Assembly: GCA_015956445.1 (NCBI GenBank)
Contig: WIUZ02000007.1
Coordinates: 1,426,001-1,490,000 of the forward strand
DNA length: 64,000 bases
Reading direction: 5' to 3'
From: Thelephora terrestris
Taxonomy: Eukaryota; Basidiomycota; Agaricomycetes; Thelephorales; Thelephoraceae
Each line of letters begins with the position of its first letter. Positions within the stretch are counted from its first letter, which is position 1. The notes below the pieces were generated by a model. The model was given only the letters and a program-made list of their open reading frames with translations. It made no database searches and was not told the origin of the DNA. This document shows positions 24,111-34,155 of this stretch, one piece after another. Made by a program: the position numbers and the translations under genes.

Positions 24111-25272
24111 GACCACAAACTGGTCTGTACTTCATGATATAATGAATATTACAGATAAATTTGTATTTTCCTATTTTTATCAATTTTTTTGGGATTTTTC
24201 TGAATTTTTTGGGCAAAAAATATATTAATATTGAAATTATGGGCTATTCAATGGACCAAAAAAATTGAAATAATTTTTATAAAATATTTATCTATACTCT
24301 GGAATTTTTTGAATTTTTTTTGAATTTTTTCCTGATTTTTCCAGCCAGAAAAACGATTTTTTTGAATATTCCTGGGAATAATTTACCATTTTGGGCACTT
24401 TCTAGACGTGTGGGAATTTTTTCAGTATTTTTTAGGATTTTTCTGGCATTTTTCCGAATTTTTTAGCATATAATTTCCTTTTTAGGAAATTTTTGCCAAA
24501 ATAATTTTTGAGTTGCTTATGTAAGCCATCAAAATTTCCTTTTTGAGTAATCCATCAAATATTTCCTAAAAAGGAATTTCTCTTTTAGGAAAGACCCCTC
24601 CAAAAGCATTTTTGAGACGCTTATGTAAGCCATCAAAACTTTCCTTTTTTGGTCGGTCACATGACCTGATTACATGAGCAACACCCACTTTTTTCAGTCA
24701 CATGACCTGCTTATGTCAGCCATCAAAATTTCCCAAAAAGGAAATTCAATATCAAAATCATTTTGAGTTGCTTATGTAAGCCATCAAAAATTTCCTTTTG
24801 GGAAATTTTGATCGGAAATTCCCACAGTCCATTTTTCATTTTCTGCCCTCCCTGACACCCATGGGAATTTTCTAATAATTTTCAGAATTTTTTCAGAATT
24901 TTCTGGAATTTCCCTGAATTTTTCAATTTTTATTATATAAGCAATCCACTCCCCCGGGCCACCCACACTGTCGGCACCTGCCTAATTGGGAGCACCAGTG
25001 CCCAGTAAGCTGGGTCCCAGTCCCCCCCATAATTTCCATTAAAACTTTATGAGTAAAATATCCCCCCTCAGGCCATTCAAAAACTCATGAGAAAAATCAT
25101 TCAAATTTGCGACAAAAACTCCTAAAACATTAATGTTTTTAATAAGGACTACTGATTCTCAATCTCTTCTGTACTCCTCCACTCACAACTTGAATAAACA
25201 AAGTAAGCTGAGGAATTCTCCTCACACCTTACTATTTCTGACTCATTCTAGCAGGAATTCTCCTGCCAGTGT

Positions 25273-25896
25273 ATGTTCAGTGCCCCAAACCCCTTTCCCT
25301 CCACCAGTCCAGTCCAACGTCCGATCGTCCCTGACGCCAGGAGATCTATCTGGGAGTATAAACTTATCAGAAGTCTCCAAGTAAACCGAACAGCCAGTTT
25401 ACTCACCCACTTCCCTTACTATCGTCCCTTTGCAGCTCTCGACGCCGGAGTCACCACTCCCCCTTTCCTCCTAGGAGCAGATCATCAGTTCCTTTGGAAC
25501 TCAGATCTTACTGAGAGCGTCCTAGCGACTGTCTACTTCAGTATAAGTCCCGCCTTCTATTTTCCAACTCCACGCGTTCATCTTACCACTAATATCCACA
25601 CCCACTCCCCTGCTATTATCGTTCTTTGGTGGGAAATACCAGCTGAATTACCTTATTCGGTTATAGAATACCTCGTCAATTTCGAACGTCTTAGTGACCA
25701 AGACTTCGAGCCTTTTGTCCAGCAACTGAATCAGTTCTGTCAAGACTACCACTCAGCGGTCCACCCTTATCAAACAGAGTCACCGCTCTCCCTCGATATC
25801 CCTCCTCCTCTCATTTCTACACCCGGAACCCCCTTTAAAGTTCGACCTGACACTCCTCACCCATCTGCTAATCCTCTAGCGTCCCACAAACAGTAA
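25273..25896 (+). CDS. Unit G1 plus-strand gene, unknown 207-aa protein
   Basis: An ATG-started frame of 207 aa (MFSAPNPFPSTSPVQRP to NPLASHKQ), rich in proline, aromatic residues and beta-type hydrophobic stretches (LLTHFPYYRPFAALDAGV, PAIIVLWWEIPAELPYSV). No family recognised. The second copy at 27239-27862 has the same length and differs at about 30 residues, mostly conservative (I/V, S/T, D/E), with no frame change, as expected if the protein was kept under selection for a time. Palindrome A has removed its promoter, so this copy is probably silent. Confidence 0.6.
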   Translation: MFSAPNPFPSTSPVQRPIVPDARRSIWEYKLIRSLQVNRTASLLTHFPYYRPFAALDAGVTTPPFLLGADHQFLWNSDLTESVLATVYFSISPAFYFPTPRVHLTTNIHTHSPAIIVLWWEIPAELPYSVIEYLVNFERLSDQDFEPFVQQLNQFCQDYHSAVHPYQTESPLSLDIPPPLISTPGTPFKVRPDTPHPSANPLASHKQ

Positions 25897-25954
25897 GCAG
25901 GCCCACAACCCTGACAAACACTCCCGACACCCCAATACATCATGAAACAAGCTA

Positions 25955-26686
25955 TCATGCATCTCCCGCTTCACGTCCGTCAACGCCGCGCTCACTAATG
26001 CAAACCCATAGCGGTCCTGGAGACCCGCTACCTCCACTTTCAGCTTCATTCGAACCTGACGTGACTTGTTGGAGGGACGACAGCGTTGACCAGTACAAGT
26101 CATCAGATTCTTGCGCTCTTTCTTCTTCTGGGTCCTCACCACCATCTGACGGCTCAGAACAGGACTCCAAGGAGGGGACTGAGGAAGAGGGACCCCCTGA
26201 TCCTGGAGACGGCGGAGGGACGACGGGGGAGTGAGGAGCTGCGTCAAGGCAGTACGCTCCATGGCATTGATGACCGAAGTACCTGAGGAGAGATTCCTGG
26301 AAAGGTTTCCAGTGTTCCAAAGCAAAGTGAGAGAAGTTTTCATTAAGACTGTTGACCACGACATACATGACGTCCATCCTCTTCTCCAACTTCAAAATCC
26401 TGTCCTCCCTCTCTTGCTCCATCGCATCCTGCATGGGAGTAACTCCGGGAGCCCACCTTTGAGTCCTGTTAGGATCTTCATACCCAGCTTGCTCCCAAAA
26501 CTCGGCAGGGGCATTGTGAGCAGTCAAGAAGTCAACTGCGACCTCGTTGTCATGAGCAATGTTGGCGGGGGAGTCATAAAGATGTTGCTCCACGTTGAAG
26601 GGAGCATCCGTCTCAAAAGACGGGGAGAGATCGAAGGGAGTAGCCGCAGCGTTGAGCAAGGCGTTGTTGGCAGTGTAAGCAGACAT
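25955..26686 (-). CDS. Unit G2 minus-strand gene, unknown 243-aa protein
   Basis: ATG at 26686. The protein starts MSAYTANNALLNAAATPF, continues with VEQHLYDSPANIAHDNEVAV and HNAPAEFWEQAGYEDP, then a heptad-like stretch (DRILKLEKRMDVMYVVVNSL), then a Pro/Ser/Glu-rich tail. A second open frame on the same strand (25876-26364) overlaps its second half and is also conserved in unit G1 (GFALVSAALTDVKREMHDSL, HDVLGCREC), so the real transcript may be spliced into that frame. It converges with the plus-strand gene of unit G1 and diverges from that of unit G2. Function unknown. Confidence 0.5.
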   Translation of the reverse strand: MSAYTANNALLNAAATPFDLSPSFETDAPFNVEQHLYDSPANIAHDNEVAVDFLTAHNAPAEFWEQAGYEDPNRTQRWAPGVTPMQDAMEQEREDRILKLEKRMDVMYVVVNSLNENFSHFALEHWKPFQESLLRYFGHQCHGAYCLDAAPHSPVVPPPSPGSGGPSSSVPSLESCSEPSDGGEDPEEERAQESDDLYWSTLSSLQQVTSGSNEAESGGSGSPGPLWVCISERGVDGREAGDA

Positions 26687-27238
26687 TTAGCAGAGGGTGA
26701 TGAGAAGGAAGAGTAGTGGTTTGGTGGGAGTGGAAAAGAGACGATGAGGGGAACGATCATTAATCCCCCTGACTTAAATACATCCTGACTCAAAGAAAAC
26801 TGAAAGGGGAAAACAATAACCTATTATCCATTAACGTCTCCATTAGGATGAACGAACCCTCAACCCCAATCGCAATCCCATCAAATCCAAGAAATCCCCA
26901 TCGATCATGGGAAATCCCCACTAACCTTCTATTACTACCATCGATCATGAGAAATCCCCATAGTACCCCTAACAACTCATTCGCCATTGTTCCCCTATTT
27001 CATCTCGTCATTTGTCGCTCCGAAGTCCCACTTCTCTAACTCATCTACCCTGCCCTAAACTACGCACAGACCATGTTGATCCCTGTTTGACTCGTTGTAG
27101 AATAATGACTCCTGTAGAGGATTGGGTATATAAGGAAGAGCGTTCGCTCCTTTCTTTCCCCATTCTCAATCTCTTCTGTACTCCTCTATCAAAGAACTCC
27201 AATAAACAAAGTAAGCTGAGGAATCCTCCTGCTAGTGT
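26687..27238. promoter_or_regulatory. Bidirectional promoter of unit G2
   Basis: Separates the minus-strand gene (ATG 26686) from the plus-strand gene (ATG 27239). TATATAA at 27127-27133 faces right. A weaker TTAAATA at about 26775-26781 faces left. Repeated GAAATCCCCA(T/C) words at about 26890-26960 may be shared factor sites; they are also present in unit G1. Confidence 0.5.
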
Positions 27239-27862
27239 ATGTTCAGAGCCCCTAACCCATTCCCCTCTACAAGTCCCGTTCAACGTCCGGTCATACCAGA
27301 CGCCAGAAGATCTGTCTGGGAGTATAAACTCATCAGAAGTCTTCAAGTAAACCGAACCGCCGGTTTACTTACTCATTTCCCCTACTATCGCCCCTTCGCA
27401 GCACTCGACTCTGGAGTCACCACTCCTCCGTTCTTATTAGGAGCAGACCACCAATTCCTTTGGAATTCCGACATTACTGAAAGTGTCTTAGCGACCGTCT
27501 ACTTCAGTATAAGTCCTGCCTTCTACTTCCCAAACCCTCGTATTCATCTTACCACTAACGTTCACACCCACTCCCCTGCTATCATCGTCTTGTGGTGGGA
27601 AGTCCCAACTGAATTGCCTTATTCTGTTCTAGAATATCTCGTGAGCTTTGAACACCTTAGTGATCACAACTTCGATCCGTTCATTCAGCAGCTAAGCCAG
27701 TTCTGCCAAGACTATCACTCCCCCTTCCATCCTTATCAATCCGAGTCACCACTCACACTTGATATTCCTCCCCCTCTCGCCCCTACTCCCGGAACCCCTT
27801 TCAAAGTTCGTCCAGATACCCCCTACCCGACTTCTAATCCTCTAGCGTCCCCCAAACAGTAA
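27239..27862 (+). CDS. Unit G2 plus-strand gene, unknown 207-aa protein
   Basis: ATG-started frame of 207 aa (MFRAPNPFPSTSPVQRP to NPLASPKQ), about 85% identical to the copy at 25273-25896 with mostly conservative changes. It has its TATA box (27127-27133) about 110 bp upstream. Twenty bases after its stop the unit ends in CCCTGACA (27875-27882), after which KDZ sequence resumes. The same CCCTGACA follows the first copy (ends 25918). This word matches the terminal TGTCAGGG of the element family described at 34.6-60.1 kb, so units G1 and G2 may belong to related mobile DNA. No domain recognised. Confidence 0.6.
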   Translation: MFRAPNPFPSTSPVQRPVIPDARRSVWEYKLIRSLQVNRTAGLLTHFPYYRPFAALDSGVTTPPFLLGADHQFLWNSDITESVLATVYFSISPAFYFPNPRIHLTTNVHTHSPAIIVLWWEVPTELPYSVLEYLVSFEHLSDHNFDPFIQQLSQFCQDYHSPFHPYQSESPLTLDIPPPLAPTPGTPFKVRPDTPYPTSNPLASPKQ

Positions 27863-28174
27863 GCAGGCCCACAACCCTGACACCTGGTACCGATGTTAAA
27901 TAGACTCTCGGTTGCTTGAAACATAACATGCCTCTTTATCGTGCTGGTTGGTGGCAACATGGCGGGTGTATGCTGAGTTTTCAACGAAATAGGACCACCC
28001 TGATCCAAGCTCTGGGTCATTGATTTGACAATTTCTTAGCTTGAGCTTAAAGTTGGCGTCAACAGCGATGAACTGCACGTGTACCCATCTAAAAGATATA
28101 TTCAGAGGTATGTACCATACACCCGATATGAAAAACACTCACTTGTCATCATTAGAGGTGGCGTCCCAATCATC

Positions 28175-28528
28175 TGTTGAGCAGGTAGAGTATAATACTA
28201 TACTACTACATGGGTACTCTAAGTCTTACCTGTAGGGGAGATGCTTATAGTTGCTAGTGGGGGAGAGAGAGAGAGAAGCGATTGATTGATCTATCTACAC
28301 ATGAGGGGTATATATATCTATCTACTCTATTGTTGTCACATCTATACAGTGTGACTGATGCAGGGTCCGTGCGGCGGCTTAAGGCACGCACGCGTCATAC
28401 CAATCGATCGGATCACTGATGTGATACCGTCCCTTCGGGTCGCTTGATCAGCGCTCTCTGGCATCGGCTCTCGCTTGAAGCGGTGGAGCCGGTTGACCCG
28501 TTGCCGGGCATAGACCTCCAGTTCAACA
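28175..28528 (-). mobile_element. Solo copia LTR (inverted) inside the KDZ gene
   Basis: 354 bp inverted copy of the copia LTR (plus strand reads TGTTGAGCAGG...GTTCAACA), with a perfect 5-bp target duplication TCATC (28170-28174 and 28529-28533). It lies between the ECPACPHPGRNLP and VDANFKLK motifs of KDZ. Confidence 0.93.
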
Positions 28529-29770
28529 TCATCTGGAAGGTTTCGTCCAGGATGAGGACATGCAGGGCACTCGACCGCGAATGACCCAGGAGCTGTTGCC
28601 GAGAGAGCGTGCATCTGATGGGCACCACCCACATGTTTAACGCCCTTGAGATGCCTCCATTGGTGAGCGCAACGAGAGATCTCGTGATATCAATACTATT
28701 GGTGGGTGGTTGAGCGGAGTTTAGCGGCGGTGATTGCAAGTCCCTTACCATTGTCTTCAAACGCCCTTGGTTGTCGGTTTTCTGCATGATAGCGAGATAA
28801 AAGTCATATAGATTAAGTTTACCTTGAAGAGTGAGTTGTGGTAAGTTTCCAGTAGGTCGAAGGAGAAGGCTGTGCGAGGTCGGCTGAATGATGCTGGGTA
28901 CCATCGCATGCGGAGTAGTTGACGGTAACGTTCGTGCCATGGGGCACTCGCGTCGCAGGTACAGAACCCAACCCGTACTCTGTGCCAACCATTCATGTCG
29001 ATGACAGTGAGGTCACGGGACAGGGATTTTATGGGGCACGGATCACCATTGTGACCAAGGTGGCAGACAAGTCCGAGCAAATGGAGGGAGGATCTGTTGA
29101 AGAACCCATTCTCCCAATACTTGGGGGCAACGTCAATAATATGGTAACAGCACGCCAAAGAAATGAAGGCACCTCCAAGCGATGCAAAGGTAGCAACCAG
29201 TGTAGCTTGATAATACACCCGCCACAATAAAGCAATGAGTGAGAGCACTCGAGGCAGCGATACAGGAGACCAGGTAGATGGCCCAAACACAAGCCACAAA
29301 GGTTGAGGGGAAGGTTGCCGGGGCCATCGAGACCAACCATCTCGTCGAGTACGGTGGACCGCACATTAAGCCAGGAGTGCATCTTGGTCTGGAGGGACCT
29401 TAGTTACCCGGATAGGTTTAGAGGGTTGGGGACTTACGCTGGCGTTAGCCTTTTTCCGCCTCTTCGCTGGCACCGCAGGGATTATGTTCTCGGCGACAAC
29501 GTCCACAGCACTGTCCACATTTGTTTCCGGTGGGGCATGAGTGTTGATCCTCTCCATCTCAAATACTGGGATACTGGTCACAACGGCCCCCTCCGCCTTG
29601 CCAGATGTTCCGACACGTCTCTTCATCATTCGGGCGTACTCGTCTGTGGTTGCCGAAAGGGTGTCATCGTCATCAGATTCCAAGATGGGGATGGTACGTG
29701 ATCCCACTCCCCTGCGTTTCTTGACCTTGGTAACACGGATGCGAGTAGAGTCTCCTCCTCGTTTTGACAT

Positions 29771-30419
29771 GGGGGAGTGGGAAGAGGCAAGTATGGCAAA
29801 TTGATTGAGTGCGAAACACGCCCTTCACATGCACAAAATGGCGATACAATAGATCCTTGTAAATATTGTTTGTAAGCGCACAACGCACATGTACCAATAG
29901 GTTCACTATCAGCCTGGGATGGCAGCAGGAATTCAATCTAAGACGATGAGATTGTCGAGTGTGTCCCAACACAGGATTTGGCCGATTGTGGACTTACGAT
30001 AATCTTACCGTATGATCGTTCACTTGGATTCGAGCAATCTCGACCGCGTTCGTTTCTCACACACCAAGCCATCGAGTTGGGTCCGGATAAGACGGGATAG
30101 CAAGTTCATGTTACTTACTGCAAGCTGGACTTAATTTTTGTCTCAAAAATACACACAAATCAACAGATTTTTCAATGCCGCGTTTGTACTCAGCACTTGC
30201 GAGAGCGGGAATGATGTCATTCAACCCACCCCACCCTGAGTAAGGAGTGCTAATGACAGATCCCTCACCTCAGGCATTAAGTTTGGTGCGAACGAGCAAT
30301 CTATTTCCAGATATTTCGAAGGGTCTAGTATTAACGGGTAGAGACTAGTTGCATACACGAATAACAGAGTGTTTGTGTAGGCAGTTGGGTGAACACGGGA
30401 AGGTGGGCACCTGCCACCT
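29771..30419. other. Upstream flank of the KDZ gene, nothing recognised
   Basis: Should contain the KDZ promoter and transposon end. I found no terminal inverted repeat, target duplication or further gene. Confidence 0.4.
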
Positions 30420-31560
30420 GCATTATCGTGGTAGCCCCAGGGTTTGACTATATGGCTTGAGGCTAGACGTCAATGGCACTGAAAATCGGGTTATTGCAGC
30501 TCTTGCAGACTCCCAGGATGAAACCAAACCTCTGGGATGTGGGGATTGATGCGAATGGTCCGTGAGTAAGCATCTAAGGCATCTCTGTGCTAACCTAGAA
30601 GGCAGGGCACTGATTGAACACCAGGAAGTCGGTACTGATGCGGCAGGGAGCCGAGTACCTGTCGCCCATGTTGCCGCTGTATTCCTAGGGTCCAACTCTG
30701 TAGCCTAGGACTAGGTTTCAGTGGCATTGGAGATCTGGTTGTTGCAGCTCTTGTGCAGAACCCCAAGGTGAACCCAAACCTCTGAGATGTAGGGATTGAT
30801 GCGAATAGCCCGTGAGTAGGCGTCTAAGGCATCTCTAAACAAAACCCAGAAGTATAAGAGCGTCAGAAAGCGGATCTAATGCGGCGGGGAGCCAGACCCA
30901 TCGTGCGTACCGTGGGTGTAGGGTCTGGCACCAATGGTGTCAGGAATCCGGTTGCCGCACAGACTCCCGACGTCAAACCAAACTCTGGGGTCTAGGAATT
31001 GTCGTGAATGGCGCGTGAGTGGGTGTCAAAGGCATCTCCGTACTACTTAGAAGTACAGGACACGATCGAACCCAAGCGAGTCGGAATTGATGCGGCGGGG
31101 AGCCGAGTGCCCGTCGTCTGTGTTGTTGCTGTATTCCTAGGGTTCACCTCTGGCCTGGACTTGGTACACGTCAGTGTCGTCGGAAATCTGGTTATTGCGC
31201 GGACTCCCAACATCAAACCAAACTCTGAGATGTAGGGATTGATGCGAAATGCCCATGAGTAAGCGTCTAAGGCATCCATGTGCTAACCTAGAAGTGTAGG
31301 AGCATCAGAAATCAAGTCTGATGCGGCGAGGAGCAAGGTACCCGTCACGCGTAGTCGTTGTATTCCTAGGGTCTGACTTTGCGGCCTGAGGATGGGCGTC
31401 AACTGCATCGGAATTGCAGTTATGGCAGATCTCGTAGTCTTCACAGGTGAACCCAAACCTCCGGGATGTAGGGATTGATGCGAATGGCTCGCGAGTGAGC
31501 GTCCGAGGCATCTCTGTACTAACCTAGAAGTACAGGAATGATCGAACACCAGAAAGTTGG
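30420..31560 (-). pseudogene. Tandem array of about five decayed Cyc8/Ssn6-type TPR segments
   Basis: Five copies of a unit about 225-250 bp long, on the minus strand, with recurring words at about 30545, 30795, 31005, 31240 and 31475. Each unit read on the minus strand gives pieces of two adjacent TPR motifs of the Tup1 corepressor partner Cyc8/Ssn6: PTFWCSI, then DALDAYSWAFRINPYISE or DASDAHSRAIRINPYIPEVW, then a decayed YESCNNQISDAIDAYARA-like block and DPRNTA. Yeast Ssn6 has RNPTFWCSIGVLYY and DALDAYTRAIRLNPYISEVW in this part. Stops and frameshifts occur in every unit, and no N- or C-terminal part of the gene is present, so these are duplicated fragments and not a functional corepressor. 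Confidence 0.75.
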
Positions 31561-32495
31561 GCCGCCTCTATCACAATACACAGCCCGCTGACAGGTCTGT
31601 ATAATATTGTAGAGTGTGCGCTGTGTGCGATGTTTGTGTTCATGAGGAGTCTTTAAAGTACAAGGCCAGACGAAAACCTCACTCATCGACGAGGATCGCG
31701 GACAATGTACCACTGTTCTGGTGGCTCGTCCGTCTTGGGTGTGCTCATCGGGTGGGATCCGGTTGTTGGGGCTGGGAGGGAAAGGATCGGTGCCTGCGCT
31801 GGCATGATTTGAAAACAGTCGCAACGTACGACAGAGCTGGTCTCTGCCCTGCGACCTGTGACCCCGTGAGAGAGCGCCCAAAACTCTGGCAGGATTGGAA
31901 ACTCACTGCGCTTGCGCCTTCTTCCATGTCTGTTTCCTCATCAGACGAATTCCTGTTGCCATGTATGTCAGTTGTAATCCACGGCCATCTGTGAAACATG
32001 AATGATTCACCAAGAAGTTAAGAATGTTCTGGGCGAACTACCAAAGTATTTTGGTTCAAGTTTCGCTGCTTATAACTGCCAAGATTCCATGAAGACGACC
32101 TCTGTGGCAATGAGATTAGATGGTGAGCAGTACAAATGAATGGCTTGCGAACCTCAGCGGCATGCGAACCGCTTTGAAGATCGCGCGACTGATGGAGTAG
32201 CAATCAGTCATACAGGGGAGCGGAGAGTCAAACGAGGGCGCCACTCACGGGGAGGTGAATTTGCACTCGGTGTCGATAGGTGGCCTGGGATCCGTGACAG
32301 AGGGCAACGCCAGGAATGCTTGGCAGCTTCGGTCTGAAATAAAAGAGTGTTTGGGCTCGAAGATAAGTGCTCGTGCTCTCCCCATTCCCAGAAATCTCAT
32401 TCACCATTGTCACTCACGTTCTATATCCCTTCGATGCCGGTATGGTGCTATCTACTGTAATTGTTGGAGGACTTTCTTGACCCTCGTAATTCCAG
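31561..32495. other. Region without a recognised gene
   Basis: Open stretches exist on both strands (for example minus 31745-31999) but none carries a domain I recognise. The 5' exons of the orphan gene that starts to be recognisable at 32496 are probably within the last 300 bases but could not be placed. Confidence 0.35.
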
Positions 32496-33194
32496 GTATC
32501 AACGTGTCCCCCCGACCAGAAGGAGTGGCTCGTGGAGAAGTTCGAGCTCTACAAAGAGCACCATGATAAGAAGACCCTTGGCCAGTTCTTCCCCCCGCTC
32601 TACGAGGAGTACTTTGCCAGATGGCCGCCTACCCCCACGGACGAGGAACTTGAAGCCGCGGGTGGTAAGACCGCCACTGCGGTTGCTGGAGTTCGGACTC
32701 TTGAGGAGCATGTATGTGACCTTGCGTTGACCATCAAGTCCTGTTCTAATCAATGATTCGTCAGCGGGTTTACCGGTGGATGTTTAACCGCAGCCGGTCG
32801 AAGCATGGCTCAAGCGGGAAAGGCTCGTTGGTGAGCCTGAACCTTACCGCGGGTTCACCAAAGAAGAAGGCAGCGGTTCAGACGTATGTCAAGCACTTCT
32901 GGGAGGATAAGATCAAGCAGGAGGTTATCAGTAACTGGGCCCCGACAATGGAGACTGACCTCTTCGGTGAGATCGACATGGGTGAAGACCAGGTCGCGTG
33001 GGAAGAGATGACTCCCATGGAAAAAGAGCCCCTTCAGCTATCTTTTCTCCATGGGTCATGGACCATACATCGTGACAATTCTCCATGGGTCATGGGCCAT
33101 GCAACGTTGTACAACGCGTTGTACAACCCATGACCCATGGAGAAAAGATACCATTGTACAACCCATGACCCATGGGTAATGGAATAGTATACGT

Positions 33195-33845
33195 TGCCCA
33201 TGCCCCATGGGTTGTACAACACTATCCCTTCCCCATGCCTCATGGGTTGTACAATGCTATCCTTTCCCCATGGGGCATGGGTTGTACAACACTATCCAAT
33301 TTCCATGCCCCATGGGTTGTACAACGCTATCTGTTCCCCATGGGTCATGGGTTGTACAACGCTATCCTTTCTCCATGGGGCATGGGTTGTACAATGCTAT
33401 CCTTTCTCCATGGGGCACGGGTTGTACAACGCTATCCATTTCCCATGGGTCATGGGTTGTACAACGCTATCCATTTCCCATGCCCCATGGGTTGTACAAC
33501 GCTATCCAATTCCCATGCCTCATGGGTTGTACAACACTATCTGTTCCCCATGGGTCATGGGTTGTACAACACTATCCGTTCTCCATGGGGCATGGGTTGT
33601 ACAACGCTATCCGATTCTCATGCCCCATGGGTTGTACAACACTATCCATTCTCCATGGGGCATGGGTTGTACAACACTATCTATTTTCCATGCCCCATGG
33701 GTTGTACAATGCTATCCAATTCCCATGCCCCATGGGTTGTACATCACTATCCAATTCCCATGCACCATGGGTTGTACAACAGCATCTTGTGCCCATGGGG
33801 CATCAGTTGCAGAATGGTGTCCTTTCTCCATGTCCCATGGATTAT
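33195..33845 (+). repeat. 35-bp tandem array, left arm of palindrome B
   Basis: About 18 copies of a 35-bp unit with core GGGTTGTACAACACTATCC, alternating CCATGGGGCATG and CATGCCCCATG spacers. Each unit contains the palindromes TTGTACAA and CCATGG. The unit has no stop on the plus strand and 35 is not a multiple of 3, so all three frames stay open and give meaningless repeat peptides. Confidence 0.85.
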
Positions 33846-34004
33846 ATCACTATTCCAGGAAAGGAGATACTTTATAAATCAACCATTAGCTGTGTGAATT
33901 TGAAAAAATTAGACTCTGTTTGTATGCATGATAGACCATATATCAGTTTGTGGCTCTAACCTAATGGAAACTAAACTTAACCTGATAATAGCCACAACCT
34001 AATC

Positions 34005-34155
34005 CTCAATCTAACCTGAGCCAATGTAAACTTGACCCATGAACCTAAGCCTAACCTAATCCTAAACCTGGTCTAATCCCAAATCTAACCCTAACCTGAC
34101 CTGACCTAACCTAACCTAACCTAACCTAACCTAACCTATACCTAACCTAACCTGG
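34005..34155 (+). repeat. CCTAA tract, left arm of palindrome B
   Basis: Degenerate CCTAA pentamer tandem, the counterpart of the longer tract in palindrome A; the mirror copy is at about 41050-41240 on the other arm. Confidence 0.7.

Larger units (their letters stand above)
21472..25154. mobile_element. Palindrome A: 3.7 kb fold-back element with telomere-like arms
   Basis: Two inverted arms, 21472-23277 (1806 bp) and 23351-25154 (1804 bp), surround a 73-bp loop. Ends read CAGTAGTCCTTATT and its complement. By eye the arms differ by only a few single-base A-run indels and a substitution (for example near 21768 and 24861), so identity exceeds 99%. From the outside in, each arm has an AT-rich part full of AAATTC/GGAAATTT words, a CCTAA/CCCTAA tract, a TTATC run and a unique inner part. 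No coding capacity and no target duplication were found. It lies between the minus- and plus-strand genes of unit G1. It shares its inner part with palindrome B. Confidence 0.85.
17314..29770 (-). pseudogene. KDZ (Kyakuja-Dileera-Zisupton) transposase gene split by three insertions
   Basis: Minus-strand pieces appear in family order. N-terminus at 29366-29770 (MSKRGGDSTRIRVTK, with basic KRRKK); CxC2-type cysteine cluster at about 29.1-29.35 kb (CGLC, CLEC, CGGC) followed by LGLVCHLGHNGDPCP and VIDMNGWHRVRVGFC; ECPACPHPGRNLPDD near 28.55 kb; VDANFKLK and DPELGSGWSYFVEN at 27.95-28.1 kb; VGDLQRGER at about 19.78 kb; then YDIACKW, PKFHLPAHG and GVGRTHGETVEQEWA at 18.95-19.33 kb; C-terminal region with KVNEDMHVEWAQ at 17.3-17.95 kb, stop at 17314. 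KDZ transposases are RNase-H-fold DNA transposases common in Agaricomycetes. Two solo copia LTRs (19382-19735 and 28175-28528) and the block about 19.92-27.88 kb interrupt it, and some frames are also shifted, so it is dead. Terminal inverted repeats were not found. Confidence 0.88.

Noticed and set aside
21466-25160. hAT or CACTA assignment of palindrome A from its CAGTAG ends
   Set aside because: Neither an 8-bp nor a 3-bp target duplication is present, so the ends alone do not decide.
19922-27882. A target duplication for the whole G1-A-G2 block
   Set aside because: The five bases after 27882 (CCTGG) have no match at the left border, which is blurred by a tandem duplication.
33195-33845. 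CRISPR-like regular repeats
   Set aside because: Units abut with no unique spacers, the host is a eukaryote, and the array has an inverted partner in the other arm of a palindrome.
33172-33959. Three overlapping plus-strand open frames of 227-250 codons with repeated HGLYNT/HGSWVVQ peptides
   Set aside because: They are three frames of one 35-bp tandem array without plus-strand stops. Being open in all three frames is a property of the unit, not coding.
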